A stretch of 64,000 nucleotides of DNA from Bacteroidota bacterium (GCA_018902795.1 JAHIQD010000001.1:1-64000); one strand, 5' to 3'. Numbered from the stretch's first letter, positions 43,896 through 53,959 are shown. Program-made: numbers and translations. The notes: generated by a model not told the origin, from the letters alone.

Positions 43896-45643
43896 GTAAT
43901 ATTGTTGAGTTTGTAGTACGAATGCGTGATCAGATGAGCGGCGGTCTAGGGAAACTTGGCGCAACTTCTCAATCAACATTCGGTCGAATGGCTCAGCACG
44001 CTGAAAAGATGAATCAGCGTAACAAAGTCCTTGGGCAAAGTTACGATGAGTTACAAAAACGAATTCGGGAGGTAGAAAGCACTATAAAGTCATCAACTGT
44101 TACCAGTCAGATTTCTTCAGCAAGAAGAGAACTGGCATCATTACAAAGAATGGCAGGAAAACACCAGGGGAATGTTTCTGGTGCATCCAGCACAAGTTCT
44201 GGAGGAGGTTTTTCAGTTGGCGGAATGGCATTGGGTGGAATGATTGCTGGATTAGCGTTGACTGCCGGAACTGCTTTTTTGGGAGTAGTTTCGGGCGGGA
44301 TCGGTACAGCAATTTCCGGGAGTATGGCTAAAGAACAGGCTGTAACAGGTCTTTCTACTTTTCTCGGTAAAGATCAAGCATCAACAACCTACGCCAATAT
44401 CCGGAAGGATGCAGAAATTTCTCCTTACGGTACTGAATCGCTTCTCGGAGTCAACAGAGCTTTAATTTCTGCCGGTCTTAATGCCAAAGATGCGAGAGAA
44501 GACACAATGAATCTCGCTAATGCCATCGCTGCGGTGGGTGGTGGAGATGCGGAACTCGGTCGGATGGCTGCCAATATGCAACAGATTAAAACTGTTGGAA
44601 AAGCTACAGCGATGGACATTAAGCAATTTGGTATGGTTGGAGTGAACATCTATGAGATGCTTTCCAAAAGTACCGGAAAATCTATTGCTGAAGTCAAAGA
44701 AATGGATGTAAGCTACAGTGAGTTGGCAAAATCCCTCGCTATGGCGCGCAGTTCTGGTGGTATCTATGCTGGAGCATTGGAGGCGCAAGGCAAAACCAAA
44801 TCAGGTAGATGGAATGCAGTCAAGGACATGGCGCAAAATGGTCTTATTGACCTCGGCGATGCCATGAGCCCAATAATTATTCAGTTTTTGGATCTCGGTC
44901 AAAAAGCCTTGAGTTATGTAGGTCCGGCAATACTAAAAATCACTCCATACATCGACCTTATTTCTAAAGGACTGGGAACCGGTATTGCTTACCTCACTGG
45001 TTTAACAAGGAGTACTGGCGGATGGATGGATTACCTGAATATTGTTTCTGGAATTTTCGGAACCATCTGGGATTATTCAAAAACGGTTTCAGCTCAACTG
45101 GGTAAAATTGTAGGCGGTATTTTAGAATGGCTTGGGAAAAGTTTAATCATCAAAGATATTTTCCGGCTTATTGGCTGGACCTTAGAAAGTATCATTAAAC
45201 CTGTAATTACGTGGCTCGGTGATGCCTTAGTTTGGATTTGGGAGAAAGTATTAAGTCCTATCCTCGATGGTTTAGAAGCCGCTTATAAATGGGTTCGCGA
45301 CATTGTAACAGATGACAATAATCTTACTGTAGAAGCTACGAAAACCATCGTCAATAAGGATGATCCAGCAACGCCAAGTTATCAGGCAGACTTAACAAGA
45401 TTTAAGGATAAAGGGATTATCAGTGATACTGAGGCAAAAAGCAAGAAAAATAAAGAGTCTTCCAAGAAAGCTGGAGACACGATTTCTAGCGGTGGACCGC
45501 GCGTAATTAATATCACGCTTGGGAAATTCTTTGAAACGATTCAATTCACCACTTTAAATAATAATGAAAGTAGAGACGAGCTTGAAAAATTGTTAATGGA
45601 AATGATGGGTAGAGTTCTATACAACGGCGCACAAAACGGATAA
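43892..45643 (+). CDS. Tape measure protein
   Basis: Seen: 583 residues with N-terminal coiled coil, a Gly/Ala-rich hydrophobic segment (begins near residue 100), and membrane-like helices, typical of tape measures. The GTG start overlaps the chaperone extension stop codon (GTGA). The length sets tail length; at 583 aa it predicts a tail of moderate length. Confidence 0.85.
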   Translation: MSNIVEFVVRMRDQMSGGLGKLGATSQSTFGRMAQHAEKMNQRNKVLGQSYDELQKRIREVESTIKSSTVTSQISSARRELASLQRMAGKHQGNVSGASSTSSGGGFSVGGMALGGMIAGLALTAGTAFLGVVSGGIGTAISGSMAKEQAVTGLSTFLGKDQASTTYANIRKDAEISPYGTESLLGVNRALISAGLNAKDAREDTMNLANAIAAVGGGDAELGRMAANMQQIKTVGKATAMDIKQFGMVGVNIYEMLSKSTGKSIAEVKEMDVSYSELAKSLAMARSSGGIYAGALEAQGKTKSGRWNAVKDMAQNGLIDLGDAMSPIIIQFLDLGQKALSYVGPAILKITPYIDLISKGLGTGIAYLTGLTRSTGGWMDYLNIVSGIFGTIWDYSKTVSAQLGKIVGGILEWLGKSLIIKDIFRLIGWTLESIIKPVITWLGDALVWIWEKVLSPILDGLEAAYKWVRDIVTDDNNLTVEATKTIVNKDDPATPSYQADLTRFKDKGIISDTEAKSKKNKESSKKAGDTISSGGPRVINITLGKFFETIQFTTLNNNESRDELEKLLMEMMGRVLYNGAQNG

Positions 45644-45644
45644 C

Positions 45645-46286
45645 ATGGCAAATTCAGCAAACGTCTTTAATCTTTATGACCTGTACAAAGAATACTTTGG
45701 CCGCGGTTCTTACTATGTGGATAGAGATGGTAATAAAAAGAATTTCACTCAAGATGTCGAAATCCCTGGTATTACTAAAAATCCAAATCCTCGAGGCACC
45801 ATCCATTATTCTAATAAGAATATCAGTTTCAATAAAATTGGTGCTTATGGCCAAGATATTTGGTTTCCAATCACGCTCAAGGGTGGGAGGATCAATGCAG
45901 GAACCTATGAAGGTTTTCACATTTCAATTGATGCCTGTACCATTTCTGTAAACCTTGCCACAACGGTAGTTTCTACTCCTGTTGTTGAGCGCAAAGGAAC
46001 CGTGAATGAGATCATCAATATTGACGATTATAAATTCACAATCCGTGGTTTCCTTATTGGAAAAAACAGAACGGTACCAGAAGACAAAATCCGCGCTTTG
46101 GTTGATTTCAAAGAAAGTACTCTGGAAAAAACACTTCACGGTGGATATCCTGAAATATTTCTGGATGAAAGTTGTAGGATCATTGTAACAGATTTGGAGT
46201 TCCCGGAAGTACAGGGACAAAATCACTGGATCAGACCATTTACCATGACTTGCAAAAGCGATTTTATAACAGATTTAGAGTTTTAA
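45645..46286 (+). CDS. DUF6046-like baseplate/tail protein
   Basis: A 213-residue beta-rich protein after the tape measure, with TVNEIINIDDYKFTIRGFLI as its distinctive stretch. By order it corresponds to Mu gpN-region or LysM-bearing hub adaptor proteins. Family call tentative. Confidence 0.6.
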   Translation: MANSANVFNLYDLYKEYFGRGSYYVDRDGNKKNFTQDVEIPGITKNPNPRGTIHYSNKNISFNKIGAYGQDIWFPITLKGGRINAGTYEGFHISIDACTISVNLATTVVSTPVVERKGTVNEIINIDDYKFTIRGFLIGKNRTVPEDKIRALVDFKESTLEKTLHGGYPEIFLDESCRIIVTDLEFPEVQGQNHWIRPFTMTCKSDFITDLEF

Positions 46287-46288
46287 TA

Positions 46289-47275
46289 ATGGCTTTTTAT
46301 TTAACCAGCAGTATCACAATTGGCGATTACAAAAACATAAAGCCCAATAAAGTGACTTGGAAAACAGATGTTGGAAATTTTGTTGACACCTGCACCATCA
46401 CCTTACCGCGCCGGACACACATGATAAATGAGAATCCGGATAAAACACTGGACTTGGAAGGTCGCAAAATTTATCAGTTTAAAGAAGGCGACAAAGTAGA
46501 AGTTCTTTTGGGTTACAATAACAAAAACGAAAGGCGTTTTTCAGGATTTGTCCGCCGCGTAAAAATGGGAATTCCTGTTGAGCTGGAATGTGAGGGGTAC
46601 GCCTCGCAATTGTATGATATAATTTTTAACAAAACGTATGCAATTGTCACTGTTAAACAGCTTTTAAAAGATTTGACAGCAGGAACAGACATTAAACTTT
46701 CTAATGAAATACCGGAAATCCCATTAAAGAATGTTCGGTTCAAAAACGCAACCGGGATTCAGGTTTTGGAATATCTGAAAAAAGAAGTGAGTCTGGCTGT
46801 TTATTTCAATTTTGACGAGCTTTTCGTAGGAACTGTCTTCGGGAAAGTTCAGAAAAGAATAAAAGTAAAAATTGGCTGGAATACGGTGAGAGATGATGAT
46901 TTCCAGAAAAGGAAAGTCGAGAAGAATCTAAAAATAGTAGTCCGGGAAAAAAACGCAAAAGGTGAAGTGAAGCGCACAAAGTCTGATCTAACGAAATATG
47001 ACAATGAAAAAGATATAAAAATAAAGGCGGATATCCCGGCAAATTTTCTCAAGGAAATTGTAAACAGGTTACAGACTCAGGAAGATTACAAAGGCTATGA
47101 AGGCAATATTCAGTTATTTCTTGTGCCTTATGCTAACAAGGGAATGATCATCGAGCTGAAGGGCGGTATGTACCCGGAAAAGACGGGAGATTATTTCATT
47201 CAGTCCGTGCAGGGTGAATTTGGAATGAGTGGTGGTCGGCAAACAGTGCAACTTGGTTTTATAATGAATAGATAA
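46289..47275 (+). CDS. Baseplate hub protein, Mu gpP (gp44)-like
   Basis: Seen: 328 residues, with the KVTWKTDVGNFVDTCTITLP barrel start and FKEGDKVEVLLGYNNKNERR typical of gpP/gpD hub proteins. Start set at ATG 46289, two bases after the previous stop; an upstream in-frame TTG was rejected. It forms the central hub that holds the spike. Confidence 0.75.
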   Translation: MAFYLTSSITIGDYKNIKPNKVTWKTDVGNFVDTCTITLPRRTHMINENPDKTLDLEGRKIYQFKEGDKVEVLLGYNNKNERRFSGFVRRVKMGIPVELECEGYASQLYDIIFNKTYAIVTVKQLLKDLTAGTDIKLSNEIPEIPLKNVRFKNATGIQVLEYLKKEVSLAVYFNFDELFVGTVFGKVQKRIKVKIGWNTVRDDDFQKRKVEKNLKIVVREKNAKGEVKRTKSDLTKYDNEKDIKIKADIPANFLKEIVNRLQTQEDYKGYEGNIQLFLVPYANKGMIIELKGGMYPEKTGDYFIQSVQGEFGMSGGRQTVQLGFIMNR

Positions 47276-47764
47276 ATGGCGACAGAGGAACAAATTAGAA
47301 AAGGACTCGAAGATTTTGCTAAAAAATTCGGACCTGCAACCTCCAACATTGCCGTGGTGAAATCTGTTAACGAGCAAAACGCGACATGTGTGCTTATCGA
47401 TGAAGATGATCAGGAGTATTTAGATGTCCGCCTTCGACCGGTTCTTACCGGAAAGGAAAGCTTTCTGCAAGTGCCAAAGATTGGAAGTTATGTTTTGGCA
47501 ATCAGAATAGAAGATGATGACGACTGGATGATTATTGCTCAAGATGAAACGGAAAAATTTCTCTGGGTAACACCAACGGCAAAAGTAGAAGTCTCTGAAA
47601 AAATATTGATCGAAGCCAATAACCAGAATTTGCTCGATTTAATGGAAAGGCTTTTTACGGTTTTAGAAAAAGGTTACACCACCAACAATGGTCCGACAAT
47701 CAGCTTGATATTAAAGACCCAATTTGAAGATATTAAAAATGATTTTAAACAGCTTTTAAAATGA
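47276..47764 (+). CDS. Baseplate spike/OB-fold protein, gp45/gpV-like
   Basis: A 162-residue protein whose N-terminal half (SVNEQNATCVLIDEDD, VPKIGSYVLAIRIEDDDDW) is an OB-fold as in the base of tail spikes. The C-terminal half is a short helical tail, with no needle domain visible. Start directly after the hub gene stop. Confidence 0.65.
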   Translation: MATEEQIRKGLEDFAKKFGPATSNIAVVKSVNEQNATCVLIDEDDQEYLDVRLRPVLTGKESFLQVPKIGSYVLAIRIEDDDDWMIIAQDETEKFLWVTPTAKVEVSEKILIEANNQNLLDLMERLFTVLEKGYTTNNGPTISLILKTQFEDIKNDFKQLLK

Positions 47765-47961
47765 GTTTAGATATAGCGGAAGACTTATTCATTACGGAAC
47801 TCTTGGAAATCTGGGAAACCGAAGCTGAGGAAAAAGAAAGCGCGGAACAATCTCGACAGAGAATCGCCAAAAAAATGGCGGCCGCAATTAAAAAATTTAT
47901 AAAATCTGGAGTAGTAACAACGACTGGAACCGCTGCTACACAGACCGGAAACATGACCTAA
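47761..47961 (+). CDS. Small helical tail protein (66 aa)
   Basis: Acidic-then-basic helical protein with a Thr-rich tail, overlapping the previous gene by four bases. No recognised family. Confidence 0.55.
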   Translation: MSLDIAEDLFITELLEIWETEAEEKESAEQSRQRIAKKMAAAIKKFIKSGVVTTTGTAATQTGNMT

Positions 47962-47962
47962 T

Positions 47963-48253
47963 ATGATGAATGATTTTCTTTTCGATGATAGTAATGCTCC
48001 ACTTGTTAACGACGGAGATTTTGTGGTAAGTGAATCAACTTATCAGCATCAGAAACATCTCCTGATGGCAGAGAAAGGCGACTATAAACAATATCCGACC
48101 GCTGGCGTTGCAAGTAAAAATTATGTTGAAAGAGAAAGTCCAGATGAGTACGCAAGGGCAATAAGACAGGAATTTGTAGCAGATGGAATGAAAGTCCACA
48201 CGCTTGCTATTTCCCCAAATTTAGAATTAAGCATCAATGCTGAATATAATTAA
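47963..48253 (+). CDS. Baseplate wedge protein, gp25/gpW-like
   Basis: A 96-residue protein in the place of Mu gp46, with QHQKHLLMAEKGDYKQYPTAGV, the gp25/gpW signature of alternating helix and strand. It forms the wedge ring around the hub. Confidence 0.7.
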   Translation: MMNDFLFDDSNAPLVNDGDFVVSESTYQHQKHLLMAEKGDYKQYPTAGVASKNYVERESPDEYARAIRQEFVADGMKVHTLAISPNLELSINAEYN

Positions 48254-48259
48254 CATAGA

Positions 48260-48559
48260 ATGAATCAAATTTTTATCGAAAACCTCGGTGTACTCCTGGC
48301 AACTTTAGCGACTGGCTTTGGCGGTTGGTTTTTTGGAAGGAAAAAAGCACAGGCGGATGCGGAAACCTCCCAGATCGAAAACGCCGAAAAACTTCTTAAT
48401 TATTACAAATCCCTTGTAGATGACTTAGGAACCCGGCTTGAACATGCCATTAAAAAATTCAATGAAGCCGAACAAACCATCAGGGAACTTGAGGAGCGCA
48501 TCGATGCTCTCACCGACGAACTGAGAAAATACAAGCAGTTGAACGGAAAAATAAACTAA
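48260..48559 (+). CDS. Single-helix membrane protein with coiled coil
   Basis: Seen: one N-terminal membrane helix (NLGVLLATLATGFGGWFFG, about 8-26) followed by a long coiled coil (residues 45-95). Topology could suit a holin-related or tail-associated membrane protein. Placed among baseplate genes; overlaps the LysM-like gene by one base. A holin role is a guess. Confidence 0.55.
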   Translation: MNQIFIENLGVLLATLATGFGGWFFGRKKAQADAETSQIENAEKLLNYYKSLVDDLGTRLEHAIKKFNEAEQTIRELEERIDALTDELRKYKQLNGKIN

Positions 48560-48858
48560 TGCAAATCACAGTCCTACATAACCAATCCCTGTTCGATGTC
48601 GCTATTCAGCACACCGGAAACGTGATGAACGCCTTCAAGATTGCACAAGCCAATGCGATAAGCATTACGGCGGTGTTGGCTTCCGGTTCTGTACTGAGCA
48701 TCCCTGAAGATGTAGAGATTAACCGGGATGTGAAGACCTATTACGCGGCCAAAAACATACAGCCGGCAACCGCTTGGAGCGGTGAAGCTTCAGACGGTGA
48801 ACAGGAACTGGAGGGCATTGGATATTGGATCATCGACAAAAATTTTAAAGTAAGCTAA
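48559..48858 (+). CDS. LysM-like tail protein (gpX position)
   Basis: A 99-residue protein with LHNQSLFDVAIQHTGNVMNAF and AFKIAQANAIS, the alpha/beta pattern of a LysM-type fold as in Mu/P2 gpX. Located between wedge and gpJ-like genes. Confidence 0.6.
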   Translation: MQITVLHNQSLFDVAIQHTGNVMNAFKIAQANAISITAVLASGSVLSIPEDVEINRDVKTYYAAKNIQPATAWSGEASDGEQELEGIGYWIIDKNFKVS

Positions 48859-48860
48859 AC

Positions 48861-49709
48861 ATGGCAAGAACGATAGATGCGATTTACGCAGACATACTCG
48901 CAAAAAAAGAAGCTGATCCTAATTTAGCAGTTTTTAGTTCAAGCTCTAAAACTGCAAATTGGCGGTTATGGCTGTATGTTACCGCGTACGCAATTTGGGT
49001 ACTGGAGACTTTCTTCGATGCGCATAAGGTTGAAGTGAATTCAATTCTTTCTGAACAGAAGCCACACACAAAACGGTGGTACCGTCGCAAAGCTTTAGAC
49101 TTTCAGTACGGATTTGATCTGTACCCAGATTCAGATAAATTTATTAACGATGGTTTTACCGAAGAGCAGATCGAGGCTTCAAAAATCATTAAGTACGCCG
49201 CGGTAACGGAAGCAACCTTTGAAAGCCGTCTGATCATTAAAGTAGCAACCGAAAACGCAAGTGGTGATCTGGAGCCTTTGGCTCCTGAACAGTATGCAGC
49301 CTTGCTGGTTTATTTTGAAGATTATGTAAGGGATGCAGGCGTAAGAATTACGATCATCAATTACCTTCCGGATGTGCTTCAGCTTCGTTTGAAAATCTAC
49401 TACAATCCACTGTTGTTGACAGCTGATGGAGTTTCAATCACAAGCGGCCGTAAACCTGTAGAAGATTCTTTGAAGGCTTTTATGAAGGAATTACCTTTTG
49501 ATGGCGAACTGATACTTACCTCGCTAATTGATAAACTACAGACCACGGATGGCGTGATGATCCCGCACTTGGTGAACGCAGCCTCTAAATGGATTGATGC
49601 TACCGGAACATCCTACGGAACCTTTGAGAATATTTCGGTAAAACGGATTCCGGTATCGGGATATTTTGAAATAGAGAATTACGATTTCATCGAATATATA
49701 GCGAATTAA
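48861..49709 (+). CDS. Baseplate J-like wedge protein (Mu gp47-like)
   Basis: A 282-residue protein in the gp47 place, with the N-terminal ARTIDAIYADILAKKEADPN and a beta-rich C-terminal half. Divergent from the classic J family, so the call leans on order and size. Confidence 0.6.
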   Translation: MARTIDAIYADILAKKEADPNLAVFSSSSKTANWRLWLYVTAYAIWVLETFFDAHKVEVNSILSEQKPHTKRWYRRKALDFQYGFDLYPDSDKFINDGFTEEQIEASKIIKYAAVTEATFESRLIIKVATENASGDLEPLAPEQYAALLVYFEDYVRDAGVRITIINYLPDVLQLRLKIYYNPLLLTADGVSITSGRKPVEDSLKAFMKELPFDGELILTSLIDKLQTTDGVMIPHLVNAASKWIDATGTSYGTFENISVKRIPVSGYFEIENYDFIEYIAN

Positions 49710-49710
49710 T

Positions 49711-50172
49711 ATGTGGTTTATTATTAACTGGAACCGGTTCGGACCATTGCTCACCCCAACCTTTTTAAGGAGTGATCTAATGAATGCATGGATTACGCTG
49801 CTGCTCTCACCGGTTGCAGATGTGCACTATTGGTGGCTTCAGTATCGCCGCGACAATATTTACAACCTTGCTCATAATTCGCAGATATGCTATTTAAGAG
49901 CAGCCTTGAATGACAGGTTTGATAACCAGTTGCGCCGGATCAGAATCGATGAAGGTAACGCCTTTAAAAGGCAGTACATCTACACAGATGCCGAACAGAA
50001 ACCAAAGTTCCTGGGAACAATGTATTTGTACGATGATTCGGATTATTCCGACACCGGTGTAGATTTTATCGTAGTGGTTCCGGCTGACCTTGTGTTCAGT
50101 ATTTATGAAATGAAATCATTGGTTGACTTTTATCGGTTGGCCAGCAAACGTTATAAAATAATTAAAGAGTAA
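49711..50172 (+). CDS. Baseplate/tail protein (Mu gp48 position)
   Basis: A 153-residue protein between the J-like and fibre genes, beginning MWFIINWNRFGPLLTPTFLR and containing a WWLQYRRDNIYNL motif. No family recognised; by order it would be the gp48-type wedge tip that holds the fibres. Its stop codon overlaps the next start (TAATG). Confidence 0.5.
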   Translation: MWFIINWNRFGPLLTPTFLRSDLMNAWITLLLSPVADVHYWWLQYRRDNIYNLAHNSQICYLRAALNDRFDNQLRRIRIDEGNAFKRQYIYTDAEQKPKFLGTMYLYDDSDYSDTGVDFIVVVPADLVFSIYEMKSLVDFYRLASKRYKIIKE

Positions 50173-50936
50173 TGAATAAAATCGACTATAATCAATCGGG
50201 CGGTTTCCCACTGAGCACACAGGTTTTGGATGCTGCACAGGAAGCGTATAAAAACTTCAACGCCTTTGGAAACTTTGCCGGTGATCTGGCAATTATTACC
50301 GGGTGCCAGGATTCAACAGGCGGTACGGTTACCGATGGTTTTGTTGCTATTTACGGTGAGTTAATTCCTTTTGTAGGTACAACCAAAACCGCCAATGTGG
50401 TAATTGTTGAAACTGGTGATCAAAGGGGTTTTGAGGATGGTTCTGTTAAAAGTGTGATCTACTCGCGATATGCCACTTTTGGGGAAGGTCCTGTTACCTA
50501 TCCTTGGGCGGATTTCCGTAGACCAATGACCTTATTTGCATTGGAAGATCGTTTGCTACAGCTTGAAAAAGCGGTACCGGTAGGTTTAGTTGCAATCTGG
50601 GACAGGCCAGAGGATGAAATCCCGACGGGCTGGGTTGAGCATACTGATCTGGCAGGCCGTACGGCTGTAGGGCATCAAACAGGAGACGTGAACTTTGGAG
50701 CACTCGGTGGAAACCTTGGTGCCGCTCAGGTCACGATAGAAACCGGCAATTTACCGCCGCTTTCTGTTAATATTCCCATTGCGCCAAATGGTGATAATCC
50801 GGGCGATAATATGTATGGTCGCGCGGGTGTGGCAACAAACCGCAGCTTTACTGTGAAAGCCGGTCCAGCAACACCGATGAGCAACGTCCAACCGTCCCGA
50901 ATTGTAAAATTCATCCGTTTCGTAGGATTTAATTAA
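50172..50936 (+). CDS. Tail fibre/collar-domain protein
   Basis: Seen: the C-terminal half has a phage tail collar pattern (IPTGWVEHTDLAGRTAVGHQ ... FGALGG ... RIVKFIRFVGF). Length 254. It attaches fibres to the baseplate or forms a small fibre itself. Confidence 0.75.
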   Translation: MNKIDYNQSGGFPLSTQVLDAAQEAYKNFNAFGNFAGDLAIITGCQDSTGGTVTDGFVAIYGELIPFVGTTKTANVVIVETGDQRGFEDGSVKSVIYSRYATFGEGPVTYPWADFRRPMTLFALEDRLLQLEKAVPVGLVAIWDRPEDEIPTGWVEHTDLAGRTAVGHQTGDVNFGALGGNLGAAQVTIETGNLPPLSVNIPIAPNGDNPGDNMYGRAGVATNRSFTVKAGPATPMSNVQPSRIVKFIRFVGFN

Positions 50937-50941
50937 GAAAG

Positions 50942-52237
50942 ATGCCTGTAGTAAATACAAATACAATCAAAGAGTGGTTTCGTACGCTCAAAAAACCGAC
51001 CGAGGATCAGTTCCACACGTGGCTGGATTCTTTCCGGCACAAGTGGGAAAAGGTTCCGCTTGATGATGTGGAGGGTTTAACCGCAACGCTTCAGAAAAAA
51101 GCCGATTTGGTTGACGGTGTGATTATGGAATCTCAGCTGCCTTTCAGCGTAAAGTCCAGTGAGATAATTTCTTTGGGCGACGTCACCGTTACAGGCGGCA
51201 CTGTAAATCTGGCCGTGCACAGCTCGGGCGTAAACAAGGTTCGCGTGAATGGGGCAATTGTGCAAAGAACGTTCCCGAATACTTTTCCTTTTACACCGCT
51301 TTCTTTTGGCTCTGTAAAAGTGCTTCGCGGATATGCGATCAATAACGCCGCGCCATTCTATATGGTTGAAGGCGAAGAGCTGGATGAATACGAAGAGCCA
51401 GAAATACCCGAAGGTGCTTTGGAAATCTTTAAAATTACGCTTAACCCCTTCGGAAGTTCTGTTGATGAAACGGTGGTTGGCTTCCGCGAGAAAGCAATAG
51501 ACAACTGGAATGGCGTTTATGTTCATTCAGGGGACACGGTACTTATTATCTCAAATTACGGACTTCGGTATAGCCTTTTTGGGAATACCGGTATAAGGAT
51601 AGGTGGGTTTTATAATTACAGAACTGAGCCGTTGTACAATGGAATCCCGCTTTCGATTAAAAACGATACAGGTGATGATATTGAGTTTTTTAATTTGGCA
51701 GATACTTCGCCAAACTTCATTCCGATTAATCCCGCAGATTTACCTTTTTCGATAAAAGATGGTGAAACCGCCAACTTTGCATGGAATCCGGCTAACGGAT
51801 ATGAAATTATAAAGACAGGCACAACTCCTGATTTATCAGGCTATGCAACCACGGAAGATCTTGGTTTAAAACTCGACAAACCCACAGCACCCAACAACGT
51901 ACCTACACGAGTAGTAAATGCAGATAGCAGCACCTCTGATAAAGGAGAGTTTCAGTTATCTGAACAGATTGAAATTGGAACATCTCAACCTGCGCAGGCA
52001 TCTTGGCGAGGTAAAGAAGTTTGGGTTACTGCAAGTTGTACTTTGACCATACCTGACCCATCTACCTTGCCCCCATTTTGGTCTATTGATGTTTATGTTG
52101 TAGCAGGTACTTTAACCCACGCAATTACAAGTCCTGCAACATGGATTGGTACAGCACCTTCAAATGCACCTACAGATTCTTTTTATAGAATTGTAAGACG
52201 TGGAAACACTAACTTTTTTAAAGTTTTAGGGTTATGA
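50942..52237 (+). CDS. Tail fibre protein (431 aa)
   Basis: Seen: N-terminal KEWFRTLKKPTEDQFHTWLDSFRHKW anchor motif (residues about 9-34), shared by fibres of Bacteroidota phages, then beta-rich repeats. The 3' quarter becomes more AT-rich, as in the following gene. Overlaps the next gene by four bases. Confidence 0.7.
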   Translation: MPVVNTNTIKEWFRTLKKPTEDQFHTWLDSFRHKWEKVPLDDVEGLTATLQKKADLVDGVIMESQLPFSVKSSEIISLGDVTVTGGTVNLAVHSSGVNKVRVNGAIVQRTFPNTFPFTPLSFGSVKVLRGYAINNAAPFYMVEGEELDEYEEPEIPEGALEIFKITLNPFGSSVDETVVGFREKAIDNWNGVYVHSGDTVLIISNYGLRYSLFGNTGIRIGGFYNYRTEPLYNGIPLSIKNDTGDDIEFFNLADTSPNFIPINPADLPFSIKDGETANFAWNPANGYEIIKTGTTPDLSGYATTEDLGLKLDKPTAPNNVPTRVVNADSSTSDKGEFQLSEQIEIGTSQPAQASWRGKEVWVTASCTLTIPDPSTLPPFWSIDVYVVAGTLTHAITSPATWIGTAPSNAPTDSFYRIVRRGNTNFFKVLGL

Positions 52238-53553
52238 GAAGGTCAATTTTTTCTCGTGCTAAAATAGAATTAGTTTCTATGCCTTTTATTAATACTATAA
52301 GAGCATATTTTAGAATTTCTACACGTTCTAATGATATTGTTGTTAATAAAGGCGATGGTAGTTCTGATATACCCATTTCAATCTTAAAAAACATTGATTT
52401 CACCACTACATTAAATAATATATTTATAGACCAGACTTATGCAAGTTCCTTTACGGGGAATATGCTGCTAAAATTGTTAGGTGGTAAAAAAGATGTGTAT
52501 TCACTCCACTTAACTACACAATCTAACGGAAATTTTAACATTTTAGATTTTGGTACTTTTATGAGCCAATTTCCTAATTTATATAGCTTCAGATATGGTT
52601 TTTTAAATAATTTTACAAATATTATAAAAGGAAATCTTGCGATATTTCCAGATTCAGTGCAGCGCGTTTCAATTGAAGATAATGGAGTTAAAAATAATCT
52701 AACAGATGTTGTTTTAGACCTTTCAGGATTCAGTTCAACATCGAATTTAAAACACTTTGAACATAACTCTAATAATACATCCCAAATAATAAAATTAAAA
52801 ACTATTGGAGACGCTGCTAAAATACCAGCTCCATGTGCATATTTCGCTTTTAATTCTCAAGCTGGACTACAAGCAGCAACTGGCTCTGCAATTTCTTATT
52901 CTGGCGGTAAAATATGGGCAAGTGTATTCGATACTTTTCGTATTCCATTAGATTTAAAAGTTAATGAGAATACAGCTTTACTTGCTGATATGAGTAATTC
53001 AATAGTTTCAGCAACTGGAGGAAAATTAGTTAAAAATACAGGATGGAGAAATTACGAATCTGATTCTTATGTGAGTTATCTGAATAGTTTAGGAATTACG
53101 GTAGATATTACACGGATTAATTCAGATACAAAATTAAACATGAGATATATACGCTCATGGAGTAATGGAAACAGTAGTAATAGTTTAAATATTTGGAGTG
53201 AAATACAAGCTTTGAGAGACTCACCAAGGGATAATGTTGCTTTAGGGAAAAACACTGCGATTTACAATAGCGGTCATATTTTAGTAGCTAACACTACCTT
53301 GGTGACTGATGGTAATTTTAGTAATTATTACAGTATAGGTGCAGGGTTATTTTATGCGAAAATAGATTTAGGCGCAGTTTATCCAATTAGGCAGCTTATT
53401 CATAAGTATTATTTCGAATCTAACAGATATACTTTAGGAAGCAAAATAGAAGTTTCTGAAGATGGTGTCACATGGACTGTAATTTACGATTCAGCGGTAA
53501 GTGGAACATACTTAGAAAACTCGAATGGAACAAAATTTATAAATACATTTTAA
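52234..53553 (+). CDS. Receptor-binding tip protein with discoidin-like C-terminus
   Basis: Seen: 439 residues; the middle (about 75-200) reads as degenerate leucine-rich-repeat-like turns (LPNLYSFRYGFLNN-type strands), and the C-terminal ~120 residues (begins NVALGKNTAIYNSGH, contains SKIEVSEDGVTWTVIYDS) match F5/8 type C (discoidin) carbohydrate-binding domains. It is distinctly more AT-rich than flanking tail genes, so it is probably a swapped host-range cassette. Likely binds surface glycans. Confidence 0.65.
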   Translation: MRRSIFSRAKIELVSMPFINTIRAYFRISTRSNDIVVNKGDGSSDIPISILKNIDFTTTLNNIFIDQTYASSFTGNMLLKLLGGKKDVYSLHLTTQSNGNFNILDFGTFMSQFPNLYSFRYGFLNNFTNIIKGNLAIFPDSVQRVSIEDNGVKNNLTDVVLDLSGFSSTSNLKHFEHNSNNTSQIIKLKTIGDAAKIPAPCAYFAFNSQAGLQAATGSAISYSGGKIWASVFDTFRIPLDLKVNENTALLADMSNSIVSATGGKLVKNTGWRNYESDSYVSYLNSLGITVDITRINSDTKLNMRYIRSWSNGNSSNSLNIWSEIQALRDSPRDNVALGKNTAIYNSGHILVANTTLVTDGNFSNYYSIGAGLFYAKIDLGAVYPIRQLIHKYYFESNRYTLGSKIEVSEDGVTWTVIYDSAVSGTYLENSNGTKFINTF

Positions 53554-53554
53554 A

Positions 53555-53959
53555 ATGGCAAAACTAATTACAAAAAAAGAAACTTTATACCGTACCCGTT
53601 CACCACGTTACGCAAAAATAATGCTCGAAATGAAAGTAGGAGATCAGCAAGGTGATTCTTTCCCAATACTTGTCACAGACTATATTGTTACAGAAACACA
53701 GAATGAAGATGAAACGGTATCGCACAGTTTCACGCATTTAGAAAGTGACACCAAGATGATTCCTGTGGCAATGATTAACCAACTTTATGAAGCCGTGGCA
53801 AGTCAGATTCCGGCAGGAACTCCATTCAGTGAGAAGCAGGTCTTAGAAAGGGAACTGGCGTTTCTCTATTATGTATCGCAGGTAGACAGAAACCCAAATA
53901 ACGAGAATCGCTGCATCTATTCTTTAGAGCCGGAAGATTTTGAGATTTTTAGGGGATGA
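53555..53959 (+). CDS. Hypothetical protein after fibre genes (134 aa)
   Basis: A soluble 134-residue protein starting two bases after the fibre tip gene, back to normal phage composition. Could be a fibre chaperone by place and size, but no family is recognised. Confidence 0.5.
   Translation: MAKLITKKETLYRTRSPRYAKIMLEMKVGDQQGDSFPILVTDYIVTETQNEDETVSHSFTHLESDTKMIPVAMINQLYEAVASQIPAGTPFSEKQVLERELAFLYYVSQVDRNPNNENRCIYSLEPEDFEIFRG

Noticed and set aside
48260..48559. Holin of the prophage
   Set aside because: One membrane helix and a coiled coil are compatible, but the gene sits among baseplate genes rather than by the endolysin, and similar topology occurs in structural proteins; left unassigned.
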